This document shows, one piece after another, positions 7,590-15,901 of a stretch of 64,000 nt of DNA. Made by a program: the position numbers and the translations under genes. The notes below the pieces were generated by a model. The model saw only the letters and a list, made by a program, of their open reading frames with translations, was not told the origin of the DNA and ran no database searches. Position 1 is the stretch's first letter, and every line of letters starts with the position of its first letter. This DNA comes from Sphingopyxis sp. (GTDB lineage Bacteria > Pseudomonadota > Alphaproteobacteria > Sphingomonadales > Sphingomonadaceae), in NCBI GenBank assembly GCA_013823985.1, contig PNNB01000013.1, positions 124,001 through 188,000 on the forward strand. The letters are read 5' to 3'.

Positions 7590-10319
7590 ATGCTCGGTGG
7601 AGTTGCCAAAGCTTTATTCGGATCGTCGAACGACCGTTATGTTAAATCGGTCATGAAGATCGTACAAAAAATCAATGCGTTGGAGCCTGAGATCTCCGCG
7701 ATGACAGACGAACGATTGAAGCAACAAACACAGTTATTTCGTGATCGTTTGACGGCGAGTGAAACGCTGAATGACATTTTGCCGGAGGCTTTTGCTACGG
7801 TTCGTGAAGCCTCGAAGCGCGTCATGGGGATGCGCCATTTTGACGTCCAGATGGTCGGCGGCATCGTTCTCCATCGCGGCGAAATTGCAGAAATGCGTAC
7901 GGGTGAAGGTAAGACCCTTACTGAAACCTTGGCCTGTTACCTCAACGCCCTTGAAGGCAAAGGTGTGCACGTTGTGACGGTCAACGACTATCTGGCGCGA
8001 CGCGATGCCGAATGGATGGGACGGATATACGGGTTCCTTGGCCTAACCACTGGCGTGGTTGTTCCCAATGTATCCGAACATGAACGTCGTGCGGCCTATG
8101 AATGCGACATTACCTATGCAACCAACAACGAACTGGGTTTCGATTATCTGCGTGATAATATGAAATATGAGCGTGCCCAGATGGTGCAGCGCCCCTTTAA
8201 TTTCGCCATCGTCGATGAAGTTGACTCAATTCTGGTCGACGAAGCCCGCACGCCGCTGATTATTTCTGGTCCGACCGACGACAAATCCGAACTCTACATG
8301 CAAGTGCATGCGGTGGTGCTGCAATTGGACGACGGTGATTATGAGAAGGATGAGAAAAGCCGCAACGTCACATTGACCGAAGACGGAACGGAAAAAGCGG
8401 AGCGCCTGCTGGAATCGGCCGGACTTCTCACGGGTTCCAACCTGTATGACTATGAAAACACGCTGGTCGTGCACCATCTTGATCAGGCGTTGAAAGCCAA
8501 TGTCATGTTCAAGCGCGACATTGATTATATCGTCAAGGACGGCAAGGTCATCATCATCGATGAATTTACCGGGCGTATGATGGATGGCCGTCGTTGGTCG
8601 AACGGCCTGCATCAGGCTGTTGAAGCCAAGGAAGGCGTGCAAATTGAGCCAGAAAACCAGACGCTGGCGACCATAACATTCCAGAATTATTTCCGTATGT
8701 ATCCAAAACTGTCCGGTATGACCGGTACTGCGGCAACGGAAGCCGGCGAGTTTCATGAAATCTATAAGCTGAATGTGGTTGAAATCCCGACGAACCTGCC
8801 TGTGCAGCGTGTCGATGAGGATGACCAATTCTACAAGAATACCCAGGATAAGTTCGGGGCCATTGCGAAGACGATCAAGGAAGCCAATGATCGTGGGCAG
8901 CCGGTTCTTGTTGGTACCGTTTCGATCGAAAAATCCGAACTTCTGTCCGAATTCCTTGAAAAGGAAGGCGTGAAGCACAGCGTTCTGAACGCACGTTTCC
9001 ATGAAAGCGAAGCGCATATTGTGGCGCAGGCCGGACGTTTCGGCAGCGTCACGATTGCCACGAACATGGCAGGTCGTGGCACCGATATTCAGTTGGGCGG
9101 TAACTATGAATTCCGCTTGGAAGACGAGCTTAAAGACATGCCCGAAGGACCGGAGCGCGATGCCGCTGTCGAGGCCCTTAAAGCGGAAATCGCGGCGGAA
9201 AAAGCTAAGGTGATTGAAGCGGGCGGGCTATTCGTTTTGGCAACCGAGCGCCATGAAAGCCGGCGTATCGATAACCAGTTGCGCGGTCGTTCGGGCCGTC
9301 AGGGCGACCCCGGTCTTTCGCGTTTCTACCTGTCGCTTGACGACGATCTCTTGCGCATTTTCGGTTCGGAAACATTGTTTTCACGCATGATGAATTCTAG
9401 CCTTGAAGATGGCGAAGCGATTGGCGGCAAATGGCTGTCAAAGGCGATCGAAACCGCGCAGAAGAAGGTCGAAGCGCGCAACTATGATATCCGCAAACAG
9501 CTCGTCGAATATGACAACGTCATGAACGATCAGCGCAAGGTCATATATGACCAGCGCAGCGATATCATGGACGCTGAAGCTGTCGACGACATTATCGAGG
9601 ATATGCGCAACGATACGGTCAATATGCTCGTTGGCGACCATTGCCCCGTCGGCACCTATCCCGAACAGTGGGATATTGACGGCCTGAAGCAGAAATGCGC
9701 TGAAGTATTGGGTCTGGCACCCGATATCGACAGTTGGTTGCAGGAAGAGGCAATCGAACCTGAAATTATTGAATCGCGTCTTTCCGAAATGGCGACAGCG
9801 AAGTTCGCAGCCAAGGGCGTTGATTTGGACGAGACTGTGTGGCGTCAGGTTGAAAAGAGCATTTTGCTGCAGACGCTCGACCATCACTGGAAAGAGCATC
9901 TGTCCACACTCGATGCCTTGCGGCAGGTAATTTACCTGCGTGCTTATGCGCAGAAAAACCCGATCAACGAATATAAGCAAGAGGCTTTCGGGCTATTCGA
10001 GCGCATGCTGGCTGCTATTCGCGAAGGTGTCACCAAAACCATCGCGACCAATGAGTTCCGTGCTGAACAGGAATTCACGCCGCCCGAATTGCCTGAATTG
10101 CCCGACTTCCTCACCACGCATATCGACCCCTTTACGGGTGAAGATGACAGTGATGACGTCGATGGCGGTTCTCTTGGACTCGTGACGACGCGGGCGGTCC
10201 GCCAGACACCGGCGCCGCAAGGCGATGATCCATTTGCGGGCAATCCCGATATTCGCCGCAATGATCCTTGCCCCTGTGGTTCAGGGGACAAGTACAAGCA
10301 TTGTCATGGCGCCTATTGA
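7590..10319 (+). CDS. secA: Protein translocase ATPase SecA
   Basis: A 909-aa motor of the Sec translocon that drives preproteins through SecYEG. The Walker A region MRTGEGKT is near residue 102, the DEAD-type [13 protein letters not shown] segment near 208, and the second RecA fold contains [13 protein letters not shown]. The C-terminal zinc motif C-P-C-x8-C-H (Cys894, Cys896, Cys905, His906), which binds SecB and phospholipid, is complete. An AAGGAAA ribosome site is 7 nt before the ATG. Length and motif order are normal. Confidence 0.98.
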   Translation: MLGGVAKALFGSSNDRYVKSVMKIVQKINALEPEISAMTDERLKQQTQLFRDRLTASETLNDILPEAFATVREASKRVMGMRHFDVQMVGGIVLHRGEIAEMRTGEGKTLTETLACYLNALEGKGVHVVTVNDYLARRDAEWMGRIYGFLGLTTGVVVPNVSEHERRAAYECDITYATNNELGFDYLRDNMKYERAQMVQRPFNFAIVDEVDSILVDEARTPLIISGPTDDKSELYMQVHAVVLQLDDGDYEKDEKSRNVTLTEDGTEKAERLLESAGLLTGSNLYDYENTLVVHHLDQALKANVMFKRDIDYIVKDGKVIIIDEFTGRMMDGRRWSNGLHQAVEAKEGVQIEPENQTLATITFQNYFRMYPKLSGMTGTAATEAGEFHEIYKLNVVEIPTNLPVQRVDEDDQFYKNTQDKFGAIAKTIKEANDRGQPVLVGTVSIEKSELLSEFLEKEGVKHSVLNARFHESEAHIVAQAGRFGSVTIATNMAGRGTDIQLGGNYEFRLEDELKDMPEGPERDAAVEALKAEIAAEKAKVIEAGGLFVLATERHESRRIDNQLRGRSGRQGDPGLSRFYLSLDDDLLRIFGSETLFSRMMNSSLEDGEAIGGKWLSKAIETAQKKVEARNYDIRKQLVEYDNVMNDQRKVIYDQRSDIMDAEAVDDIIEDMRNDTVNMLVGDHCPVGTYPEQWDIDGLKQKCAEVLGLAPDIDSWLQEEAIEPEIIESRLSEMATAKFAAKGVDLDETVWRQVEKSILLQTLDHHWKEHLSTLDALRQVIYLRAYAQKNPINEYKQEAFGLFERMLAAIREGVTKTIATNEFRAEQEFTPPELPELPDFLTTHIDPFTGEDDSDDVDGGSLGLVTTRAVRQTPAPQGDDPFAGNPDIRRNDPCPCGSGDKYKHCHGAY

Positions 10320-10351
10320 GGAATGATGGGGCATTCCGCCTGATCATCCCA

Positions 10352-10414
10352 CATCCCGGCTAATCCGGGATGAAAAAGCATAGTTGCAGGCCATCCTGAA
10401 AATGGTTCAGGATG
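10352..10414 (+). terminator. Tandem hairpins after secA
   Basis: Two short palindromes follow secA: CATCCCGG...CCGGGATG (10352-10372) and CATCCTGAA...TTCAGGATG (10392-10414). The first is followed by AAAAA rather than T, so Rho-independent termination is not obvious. They may be RNA-stabilising structures or REP-like units. Confidence 0.35.
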
Positions 10415-10441
10415 CTCCTGCCGATATGGGGGAGGGCAGGA

Positions 10442-11188
10442 ATGTTTTGGCTAACCGGATTATTCGCCATAGTCGCGTTGGTGTACGCCTCGGTGGGTTT
10501 TGGTGGCGGTTCGACTTATACAGCCCTGCTGGGTCTCTGGGGCGTTGATTACGCCCTGATCCCGATCATCTCGCTTCTGTGCAACATCATCGTCGTCACC
10601 GGCGGCAGCGCCCGCTTTGTCCGGGCCGGGTTGGTCAAATGGCCCCAGGTAATGCCATTGCTGCTCGTTTCGGCACCGTTGGCCTTCATCGGCGGTCTAG
10701 TTCCTTTAAAGCAGTGGCTGTTCCTGATGATATTGGGCACCGCGCTGCTGATGTCGGCATTGGCGCTGCTTGTGCAACCGGAGAAAATGGCGCCCCGACG
10801 TATTTCGAAGCGGATGCTGCTGGTGCTGTCGGGCGGCGTGGGATTGCTGGCCGGGCTTTCCGGCATTGGTGGCGGGATATTCATGGCGCCGGTGCTGCAC
10901 TTGATCCGTTGGTCCAATGCCCGCCGGATCGCGGCCTTTGCTTCGCTGTACATTCTGATCAACTCGGTAACCGGTCTGGCGGGGCAGCTAATCAAGGCGG
11001 GGCCGCAGTCGCTGGCGGAGCCGGCCGGGCATTATTGGCCGTTGCTGATCGCGGTATTTGCTGGCGGCCAGATTGGCAGCATGTTGGGGATGAAGATCCT
11101 TACGCCGCGTCTGCTCAAGACGCTGACCGCGCTTTTGGTGGGCTATGCCGCGCTGCGTCTGCTGTGGCAGGGCTGGGACCTGATGTAG
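10442..11188 (+). CDS. TSUP-family (TauE/SafE) membrane transporter
   Basis: A 248-aa polytopic inner-membrane protein with about 8 hydrophobic segments. Family signatures are the N-terminal GFGGGSTYTALL loop and the internal GLSGIGGGIFMAP repeat, arranged as two inverted halves. Members export sulfite, sulfoacetate or other organosulfur anions; the substrate here cannot be told. The ATG at 10442 is chosen because GGAGGG precedes it by 5-6 nt; an upstream in-frame ATG at 10412 has no ribosome site. Confidence 0.85.
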   Translation: MFWLTGLFAIVALVYASVGFGGGSTYTALLGLWGVDYALIPIISLLCNIIVVTGGSARFVRAGLVKWPQVMPLLLVSAPLAFIGGLVPLKQWLFLMILGTALLMSALALLVQPEKMAPRRISKRMLLVLSGGVGLLAGLSGIGGGIFMAPVLHLIRWSNARRIAAFASLYILINSVTGLAGQLIKAGPQSLAEPAGHYWPLLIAVFAGGQIGSMLGMKILTPRLLKTLTALLVGYAALRLLWQGWDLM

Positions 11189-11195
11189 GTGAAAA

Positions 11196-11270
11196 TGGCT
11201 CCCCGGGAGGGATTCGAACCCCCGACCAATTGATTAACAGTCAACTGCTCTACCACTGAGCTACCAGGGA
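11196..11270 (-). tRNA. tRNA-Asn (GTT)
   Basis: Read on the minus strand, the 75-nt sequence folds as a cloverleaf. The acceptor TCCCTGG pairs with CCGGGGA (one G-T wobble). The D-arm contains AGCTCAGTGGTAGAGC, the anticodon loop reads ACTGTTAAT with anticodon GTT, the T-arm is GGGGGTTCGAATCCCTC, the discriminator is G, and CCA is encoded. Confidence 0.95.
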
Positions 11271-11343
11271 GCAGCCCGATTGCTCGGGCAGAGGCGCGCC
11301 TATAGCAGCGCTTTTTAAACTTTGGCAAGCACCCTTTGCCAAT

Positions 11344-12120
11344 TCAGACAATAAATTGTTCCATCGCAATCCGGTCGTCCAACGCATGTTCGGGATCGAA
11401 CAAAAGCGTGAGTGCGCGGTTGCGGTCGAGGGCCACCTCAACATGTGAAATGTCGCGGATTTCCCGCTGGTCGGCGACCGCGCTGACAGGGCGTTTGCCG
11501 GCTTCCAATATCTTCAGCTTGATGACGTAGCGGTCCGGCAGGATCGCGCCTTTCCACCGGCGGGGGCGGAACGGGCTGATCGGGGTGAGGGCGAGCAGCG
11601 ACGAATCAAGCGGCAGGATCGGGCCATTGGCCGACAGATTGTAGGCGGTCGATCCGGCGGGTGTGGACACCAATATGCCGTCGCAAATCAGCTCGGGTAT
11701 CACCGCCCGGCCATTCACCGAAATCTCCAGCTTCGCCGCCTGACGGGTCTCGCGCAACAGGGATACTTCGTTGATCGCGGGCAGGGTGAAGCTCTGTCCC
11801 CCTACAGTCGTAATCGTCGCAACCAAGGGCCGGACCTGAAACGCCTTGGCCCGGGAAAGCCGGTTCAGCAGTTCGCCCGGCTGCCATCCGTTCATCAAAA
11901 AGCCGATGGTTCCGCGGTTCATGCCATAGGCCGGAATATCGCGGCGATCCTCATGCAGCCGGTGCAAAACCTGCAGCATATGGCCATCACCGCCCAGCAC
12001 GATCACGGCTTCTGCATCGTCCAGCGGCACAAAGTCGATCTGCTCGCGCAAAATCGCCTCCGCCTCCCGCGCGGCGGGTGTGGCGGATGCGAGCACGGCG
12101 AGGCGCGAAAAATCCGTCAT
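11344..12120 (-). CDS. nadK: NAD kinase
   Basis: A 258-aa ATP-NAD kinase, cytoplasmic, making NADP. The catalytic GGDG motif is at residues 43-46. The NE motif (PAINEVSLL) and the glycine-rich TPAGSTAYNLSANGPI loop follow. The length fits the short alphaproteobacterial type. Its start overlaps the moaA stop as ATGA, so it is the second gene of a coupled moaA-nadK operon. Confidence 0.95.
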   Translation of the reverse strand: MTDFSRLAVLASATPAAREAEAILREQIDFVPLDDAEAVIVLGGDGHMLQVLHRLHEDRRDIPAYGMNRGTIGFLMNGWQPGELLNRLSRAKAFQVRPLVATITTVGGQSFTLPAINEVSLLRETRQAAKLEISVNGRAVIPELICDGILVSTPAGSTAYNLSANGPILPLDSSLLALTPISPFRPRRWKGAILPDRYVIKLKILEAGKRPVSAVADQREIRDISHVEVALDRNRALTLLFDPEHALDDRIAMEQFIV

Positions 12121-13112
12121 CCGCCGGTCGCATTCATATGACGGGCAAGGCGCATTTCGGGATCGGCCAGTTGCCGTTCAAAATCATGCCGCGCCGGTTT
12201 CAGGCGCAGCGCCTGCTGCAGCAATTTGTCGACCGCCGCCATACCATCTTCGCGGATCGCCTTTCGGAAATCGACATGCATGGACGAACCAAGGCACATG
12301 TAAATCTTGCCGTCAGTGGTCAAACGCAGACGGTTGCAATCGTCGCAGAAATTGTGGCTGAGCGGCGTAATCAGCCCCAACCGCAAGCCGAGCGGCGCCA
12401 CATTCCAGTACCGCGCAGGCCCCGAACTGCGGTGCGCCAAAGGCTCGAGCGCATAGCGGTCCTTCAGCGGCGCGATGAAGTCGTCCATTGCGATATATTG
12501 GTCCTGCCGGTCGGCCACCCCTTCGCCGAGTGGCATGGTTTCGATCAGCGACAGGTCATACCCATTTTCGGCACAAAATTCAGCCATGGCGAGCACTTCG
12601 GACTGATTCTCGTCCTTTAACGCCACCATGTTGATTTTAACACGCATTCCATGCTCTGCTGCTGCCCGGATTCCCGCCAAAACCTGAGCCAAATCGCCGC
12701 CCCGGGTGATGGTACGGAACGTGTCGGGGTTGAGGCTGTCGAGACTTATATTAACGCGGCTGAAGCTTGCACGCGCTAAAATAGGGGCGAAGTGGGTGAG
12801 GCGGCTGCCGTTGGTCGTAAGGGTCAGTTCGTCGAGCCGACCCGCCTGAACATGGCCCCCAAGCTCCTTCAACAGCACGTCGATGTCCCGCCGGACCAGC
12901 GGTTCGCCGCCCGTCAGGCGGATTTTACGGATGCCGTGCGCGATGAAGCGGTTCGCCAGAAGCGCGATCTCGCTATAATCCAACAGGTCGCCATGCGGCA
13001 AAAAGGTCTGCTTTTCCGGCATGCAATAATGGCACCGGAAATTGCACCGGTCGGTCACCGAGATACGGAGATAGTCGATATGGCGCCCTTGACCGTCAAT
13101 CATGTTGGTCAT
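12117..13112 (-). CDS. moaA: GTP 3',8-cyclase MoaA
   Basis: A radical-SAM enzyme (331 aa) that turns GTP into 3',8-cyclo-dihydro-GTP for molybdopterin synthesis. The SAM cluster CxxxCxxC is Cys23/27/30. The C-terminal second cluster is in NFCDDCNRLR...YMCLG, and the essential Gly-Gly tail is present (MNATGG). The start is taken at MTNMIDGQGRH because homologues begin close to the DxxGR motif; an ATG seven codons upstream (13133) is possible. Neither has a strong ribosome site. No other molybdopterin genes are in the window. Confidence 0.95.
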   Translation of the reverse strand: MTNMIDGQGRHIDYLRISVTDRCNFRCHYCMPEKQTFLPHGDLLDYSEIALLANRFIAHGIRKIRLTGGEPLVRRDIDVLLKELGGHVQAGRLDELTLTTNGSRLTHFAPILARASFSRVNISLDSLNPDTFRTITRGGDLAQVLAGIRAAAEHGMRVKINMVALKDENQSEVLAMAEFCAENGYDLSLIETMPLGEGVADRQDQYIAMDDFIAPLKDRYALEPLAHRSSGPARYWNVAPLGLRLGLITPLSHNFCDDCNRLRLTTDGKIYMCLGSSMHVDFRKAIREDGMAAVDKLLQQALRLKPARHDFERQLADPEMRLARHMNATGG

Positions 13113-13193
13113 GTAAGCGGAAAATTCCGGCATACAAACCCGAAATGCGAAAATCGCAAGAGTTGCTAAAGATATTCGCGCTAAAGCCGCAGG

Positions 13194-14489
13194 ATGCACT
13201 CTTTGCGCGACACACCCACCAAGATACGGCCGCATGGCGCGCTCACCATGCGCCGCGCACGCCATGTGCGCGAATGGTTGACTGACGCGTCGCAGGAGCC
13301 TGTGACCGTGCTGCTGCTGGGCATCAAGGATCTGAAGCAGATTAACGACCGTTTGGGCCGCGCCGTGGGCGATGCGGTCATCCGCCGGGTCGGCCAGCAA
13401 ATCCGCGCCTTTGCCGAGCAACAATTATCGCCGATCCGCTTGATGGCAAAGATGCCGGGGCGTGAATTCATGCTGGTGGTCGACGGCAATGCGGGTGGGA
13501 AACAGCTTGAACTCGCTGCGCAAAAGCTGCTCGAAATGGTCTCGGTCGATCTGGGCGACGGCGATGCACCGCTGCATATCAACGCCCGTTTGGGGATTGC
13601 CCTGTCGCGATCCGGCGAAAGCCGCCAAAATCTGTCCGCCCGCGCCGCCGACGCGCTGGCCAAAGCCTATGGCCGCAAGGGCAAACGCTATGTCGTTGCC
13701 GAGGCACAGGCCCCGTTCAACCCCGCGATGGAACAGGTAGATATCGCGCTGCGCTCCGCCCTTGCGGCGCGCGAGATCGTGATATTGCTGCAACCGCAAT
13801 TCGAAGTATCGTCGGGCCGTCTGGTGGGCGCCGAAGCGCTTGCCCGGCTGAATCATCCCCAATTGGGCGAAATCAGCGCAGGCGACCTGTTCGCCTCGGC
13901 AGACCGGTGCGATCTGCGCGAAGAATTGTCACTTCTGATACAGGACAAGGCGATCAACATCGCCGCCGCCTGGCCCGCCGCACTCAGCGATCTGCGCCTT
14001 GCGGTCAATCTGGGGGCAGAGGAACTCACCGAATATTATGGCGCGCATTTGCTGGAACTTGTCGCGCAGGCCGGTTTTACGCCCGAAAGATTGACGCTGG
14101 AACTGACGGAAGAAAGCCTGATCCGCGATCTGGAGCGGACGGCGGGGCAGCTAGAACTGCTGCGCGCAAAGGGCATGCGGATTGCGGTCGATGATTTCGG
14201 GACCGGCTATAGCAGCCTTGCCTATCTCAAGTCGCTGCCACTCGATTATCTCAAGATCGACAAGGGCATGACGCCTGACATTGTCGGCACCGGCAAAGAC
14301 CGCATCATCATGCGCGCCATCATCGCGATGGCCAAGGCGCTTGGAATGGCGATCATTGCCGAAGGTGTGGAAAAGGCCGAGGAGCTGGAAATGCTGCAGG
14401 CCGAAGGATGCGACTATTTCCAGGGCTTCCTGAGGTCGCCGCCGCTTGCCCCTGCGGAATTCGAACGGTTTGCATTGAGAGCGAATTAA
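13194..14489 (+). CDS. Degenerate GGDEF-EAL protein, probable c-di-GMP phosphodiesterase
   Basis: A 431-aa soluble protein with no TM segment. The N-terminal part (about residues 35-165) has a GGDEF fold but the signature reads MPGREF, so diguanylate cyclase activity is unlikely. The EAL domain (about 180-430) keeps the catalytic set: EAL in GAEALARL, Asn in AVNLGAEEL, Glu in LELTEES, DD in AVDDFGTGYSSL, Lys in LKIDKG, Glu in AEGVE, and Gln in DYFQGF. It should hydrolyse cyclic di-GMP. It is divergent from moaA with an 81-bp gap. Only a weak ribosome site precedes the ATG at 13194; an internal ATG at 13248 is an alternative. Confidence 0.85.
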   Translation: MHSLRDTPTKIRPHGALTMRRARHVREWLTDASQEPVTVLLLGIKDLKQINDRLGRAVGDAVIRRVGQQIRAFAEQQLSPIRLMAKMPGREFMLVVDGNAGGKQLELAAQKLLEMVSVDLGDGDAPLHINARLGIALSRSGESRQNLSARAADALAKAYGRKGKRYVVAEAQAPFNPAMEQVDIALRSALAAREIVILLQPQFEVSSGRLVGAEALARLNHPQLGEISAGDLFASADRCDLREELSLLIQDKAINIAAAWPAALSDLRLAVNLGAEELTEYYGAHLLELVAQAGFTPERLTLELTEESLIRDLERTAGQLELLRAKGMRIAVDDFGTGYSSLAYLKSLPLDYLKIDKGMTPDIVGTGKDRIIMRAIIAMAKALGMAIIAEGVEKAEELEMLQAEGCDYFQGFLRSPPLAPAEFERFALRAN

Positions 14490-14563
14490 GGTTGGGCCGG
14501 TCCCAACCGAGCAGTTCTGCAAAGCCGTTGTGTACTGTCCCCCAACCGAGTAATTCAGCAACC

Positions 14564-14642
14564 CCGTCACCCTGAACTTGTTTCAGGGTCTTAGTTTTCA
14601 ACGTCGAAGGAATAAGACCCTGAAACAAGTTCAGGGTGACGG
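14564..14642. repeat. 30-bp perfect inverted repeat (REP-like)
   Basis: The arms 14564-14593 and 14613-14642 are exact reverse complements over 30 bp, separated by 19 nt. The core CCTGAACTTGTTTCAGGG is the type of palindrome scattered between genes in sphingomonads. As RNA it could end transcription from the EAL gene. Only one full copy is in this window. Confidence 0.8.
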
Positions 14643-14667
14643 TAATTGTAGATAAATGGGCGAAGTC

Positions 14668-14825
14668 CCCTCTCCCGTTGGGAGAGGGTTGCGCAAGCTT
14701 GGCGACGTGTTGCCTAGCTGTAGCTGGGTGAGGGGCTGTGCGTTATCGACAGGGCAGAACCCCTCACCAACTCCGCCTAATTCGCTGCGCTCATAAGGCT
14801 ATATATCCTCTCCCAAGGGGAGAGG
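14668..14825. repeat. Three-hairpin MITE-like palindromic element
   Basis: The outer hairpins are CCCTCTCCC-GTT-GGGAGAGGG (14668-14688) and CCTCTCCC-AAG-GGGAGAGG (14807-14825). The middle pair is GGTGAGGGG (14727-14735) with CCCCTCACC (14760-14768). The outer hairpin arms can also pair with each other, giving a cloverleaf. No transposase or target duplication is seen. Confidence 0.65.
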
Positions 14826-14981
14826 GGGAATATATCTTTAATTCAGGAAGCTGAAACGAAAGCGGACTGTCCCGACACGACGACATTGCGGACATATGTT
14901 CAGAAATTTTACCTTGCCATAGAACTATAACGATTGCGAGAGTCTGAAAGCGGCTGGTTGGATTCCGTGTTGTGAATTCGC

Positions 14982-15635
14982 CTATCTCGAAGCGTTAAAC
15001 GAGCGGCTCGATCCAGTTTGGATAGAAGCATATGCGGCAAGCGCCAAAAGCGATCTAACGACCCCTCTCGTATCTCTCGCTGTCGCTTTCCGTTTCGCAT
15101 TTTTGTCGACACAGTCGGGGATATTAGCGATCAAATCGTTCATTTTCTGTGCGTCGGTCTTCGTGCCGGCACGGCTGTTGAGAAGAGCTTCAATATCTGT
15201 TGGGGCCGACTGGAACGCACAGATCACAAAAGATTTCTCGAAGTTCAAGAGAGCAGGAAGGTTTTTTTCTAGCATCTCAAACGAGTTGCCTAATGAAAGT
15301 TTTGGAGGGAGAAGTGCTTCAGCCAGCGCGCCACCAAGAATAAGATTTTGCGGCACAAAATATGCACCTGGCTTACAACCTTCAAAGCGAGCAAAACCGT
15401 CGCGAATGCTCTTGCCATAAGGTTCGTTGATAAAACGATTCAGAACTTGGGTTGCATATACTGGGTCTCGTTTTGCCACGCACTGTGCGTAAACAACATG
15501 CAGTCTGACATCAGATGGAGTCACATAATAGCCCGTTGCTACTTGCCCATTAGCAGAAGTCACGAATGCTATAACAAAAGCCGAGCATAGAATACGACGT
15601 AGAACAGACGCGGATTTAAAGAAGATAACGTACAC
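14982..15635 (-). CDS. Exported protein of unknown function
   Basis: A 217-aa orphan with an N-terminal signal peptide (Arg-Arg followed by a hydrophobic stretch, cleavage around SANGQ). The mature part has at least four cysteines (in AQCVAK, FEGCKP, VICAFQ, IPDCVD), suggesting two periplasmic disulfides, and no domain I recognise. The start is placed at GTG 15635 because GGAG lies 6 nt before it; a TTG four codons upstream overlaps that ribosome site. The gene looks more AT-rich than its neighbours and lies beside the palindromic elements, which hints at acquisition. Confidence 0.6.
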   Translation of the reverse strand: MYVIFFKSASVLRRILCSAFVIAFVTSANGQVATGYYVTPSDVRLHVVYAQCVAKRDPVYATQVLNRFINEPYGKSIRDGFARFEGCKPGAYFVPQNLILGGALAEALLPPKLSLGNSFEMLEKNLPALLNFEKSFVICAFQSAPTDIEALLNSRAGTKTDAQKMNDLIANIPDCVDKNAKRKATARDTRGVVRSLLALAAYASIQTGSSRSFNASR

Positions 15636-15901
15636 AGCATACTCCAAATTTGCGCATCATTGTCGAACCTTTCCCGATGTATTCGTTTGGTCCGAGTAAT
15701 TTTGGCAATTCACATAAGGGGGCGTCTTCAGCACGACTCTTCGATTGCAAAGCTTACCCGCGTCATACCGTTTTAGGCAATGGCAGGAATCCACAACATT
15801 CCCGCCATTCCCGACATTTTCCGTTCCCCTCGGAATCGTGACATTCGTCCAGGATCACAGAACCTAGGACATCACCACTCGAAGAGCGCCTTAACGCTCT
15901 C

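Larger units (their letters stand above)
14490..14981. other. Gene-free stretch rich in palindromes
   Basis: Between the EAL gene and the orphan exported gene no coding sequence can be supported. It holds a short direct repeat (CCCAACCGAG...TTC-GCAA at 14502-14522 and 14541-14561), a small hairpin GTTGGG/CCCAAC (14491-14507), a large perfect palindrome and a three-hairpin element. The last 130 bases show nothing recognisable. Confidence 0.8.

Noticed and set aside
12117..13424. MoaA extended by about 100 residues at the N-terminus
   Set aside because: The extension overlaps the divergent GGDEF-EAL gene and has no similarity to MoaA; the conserved start is near 13112.
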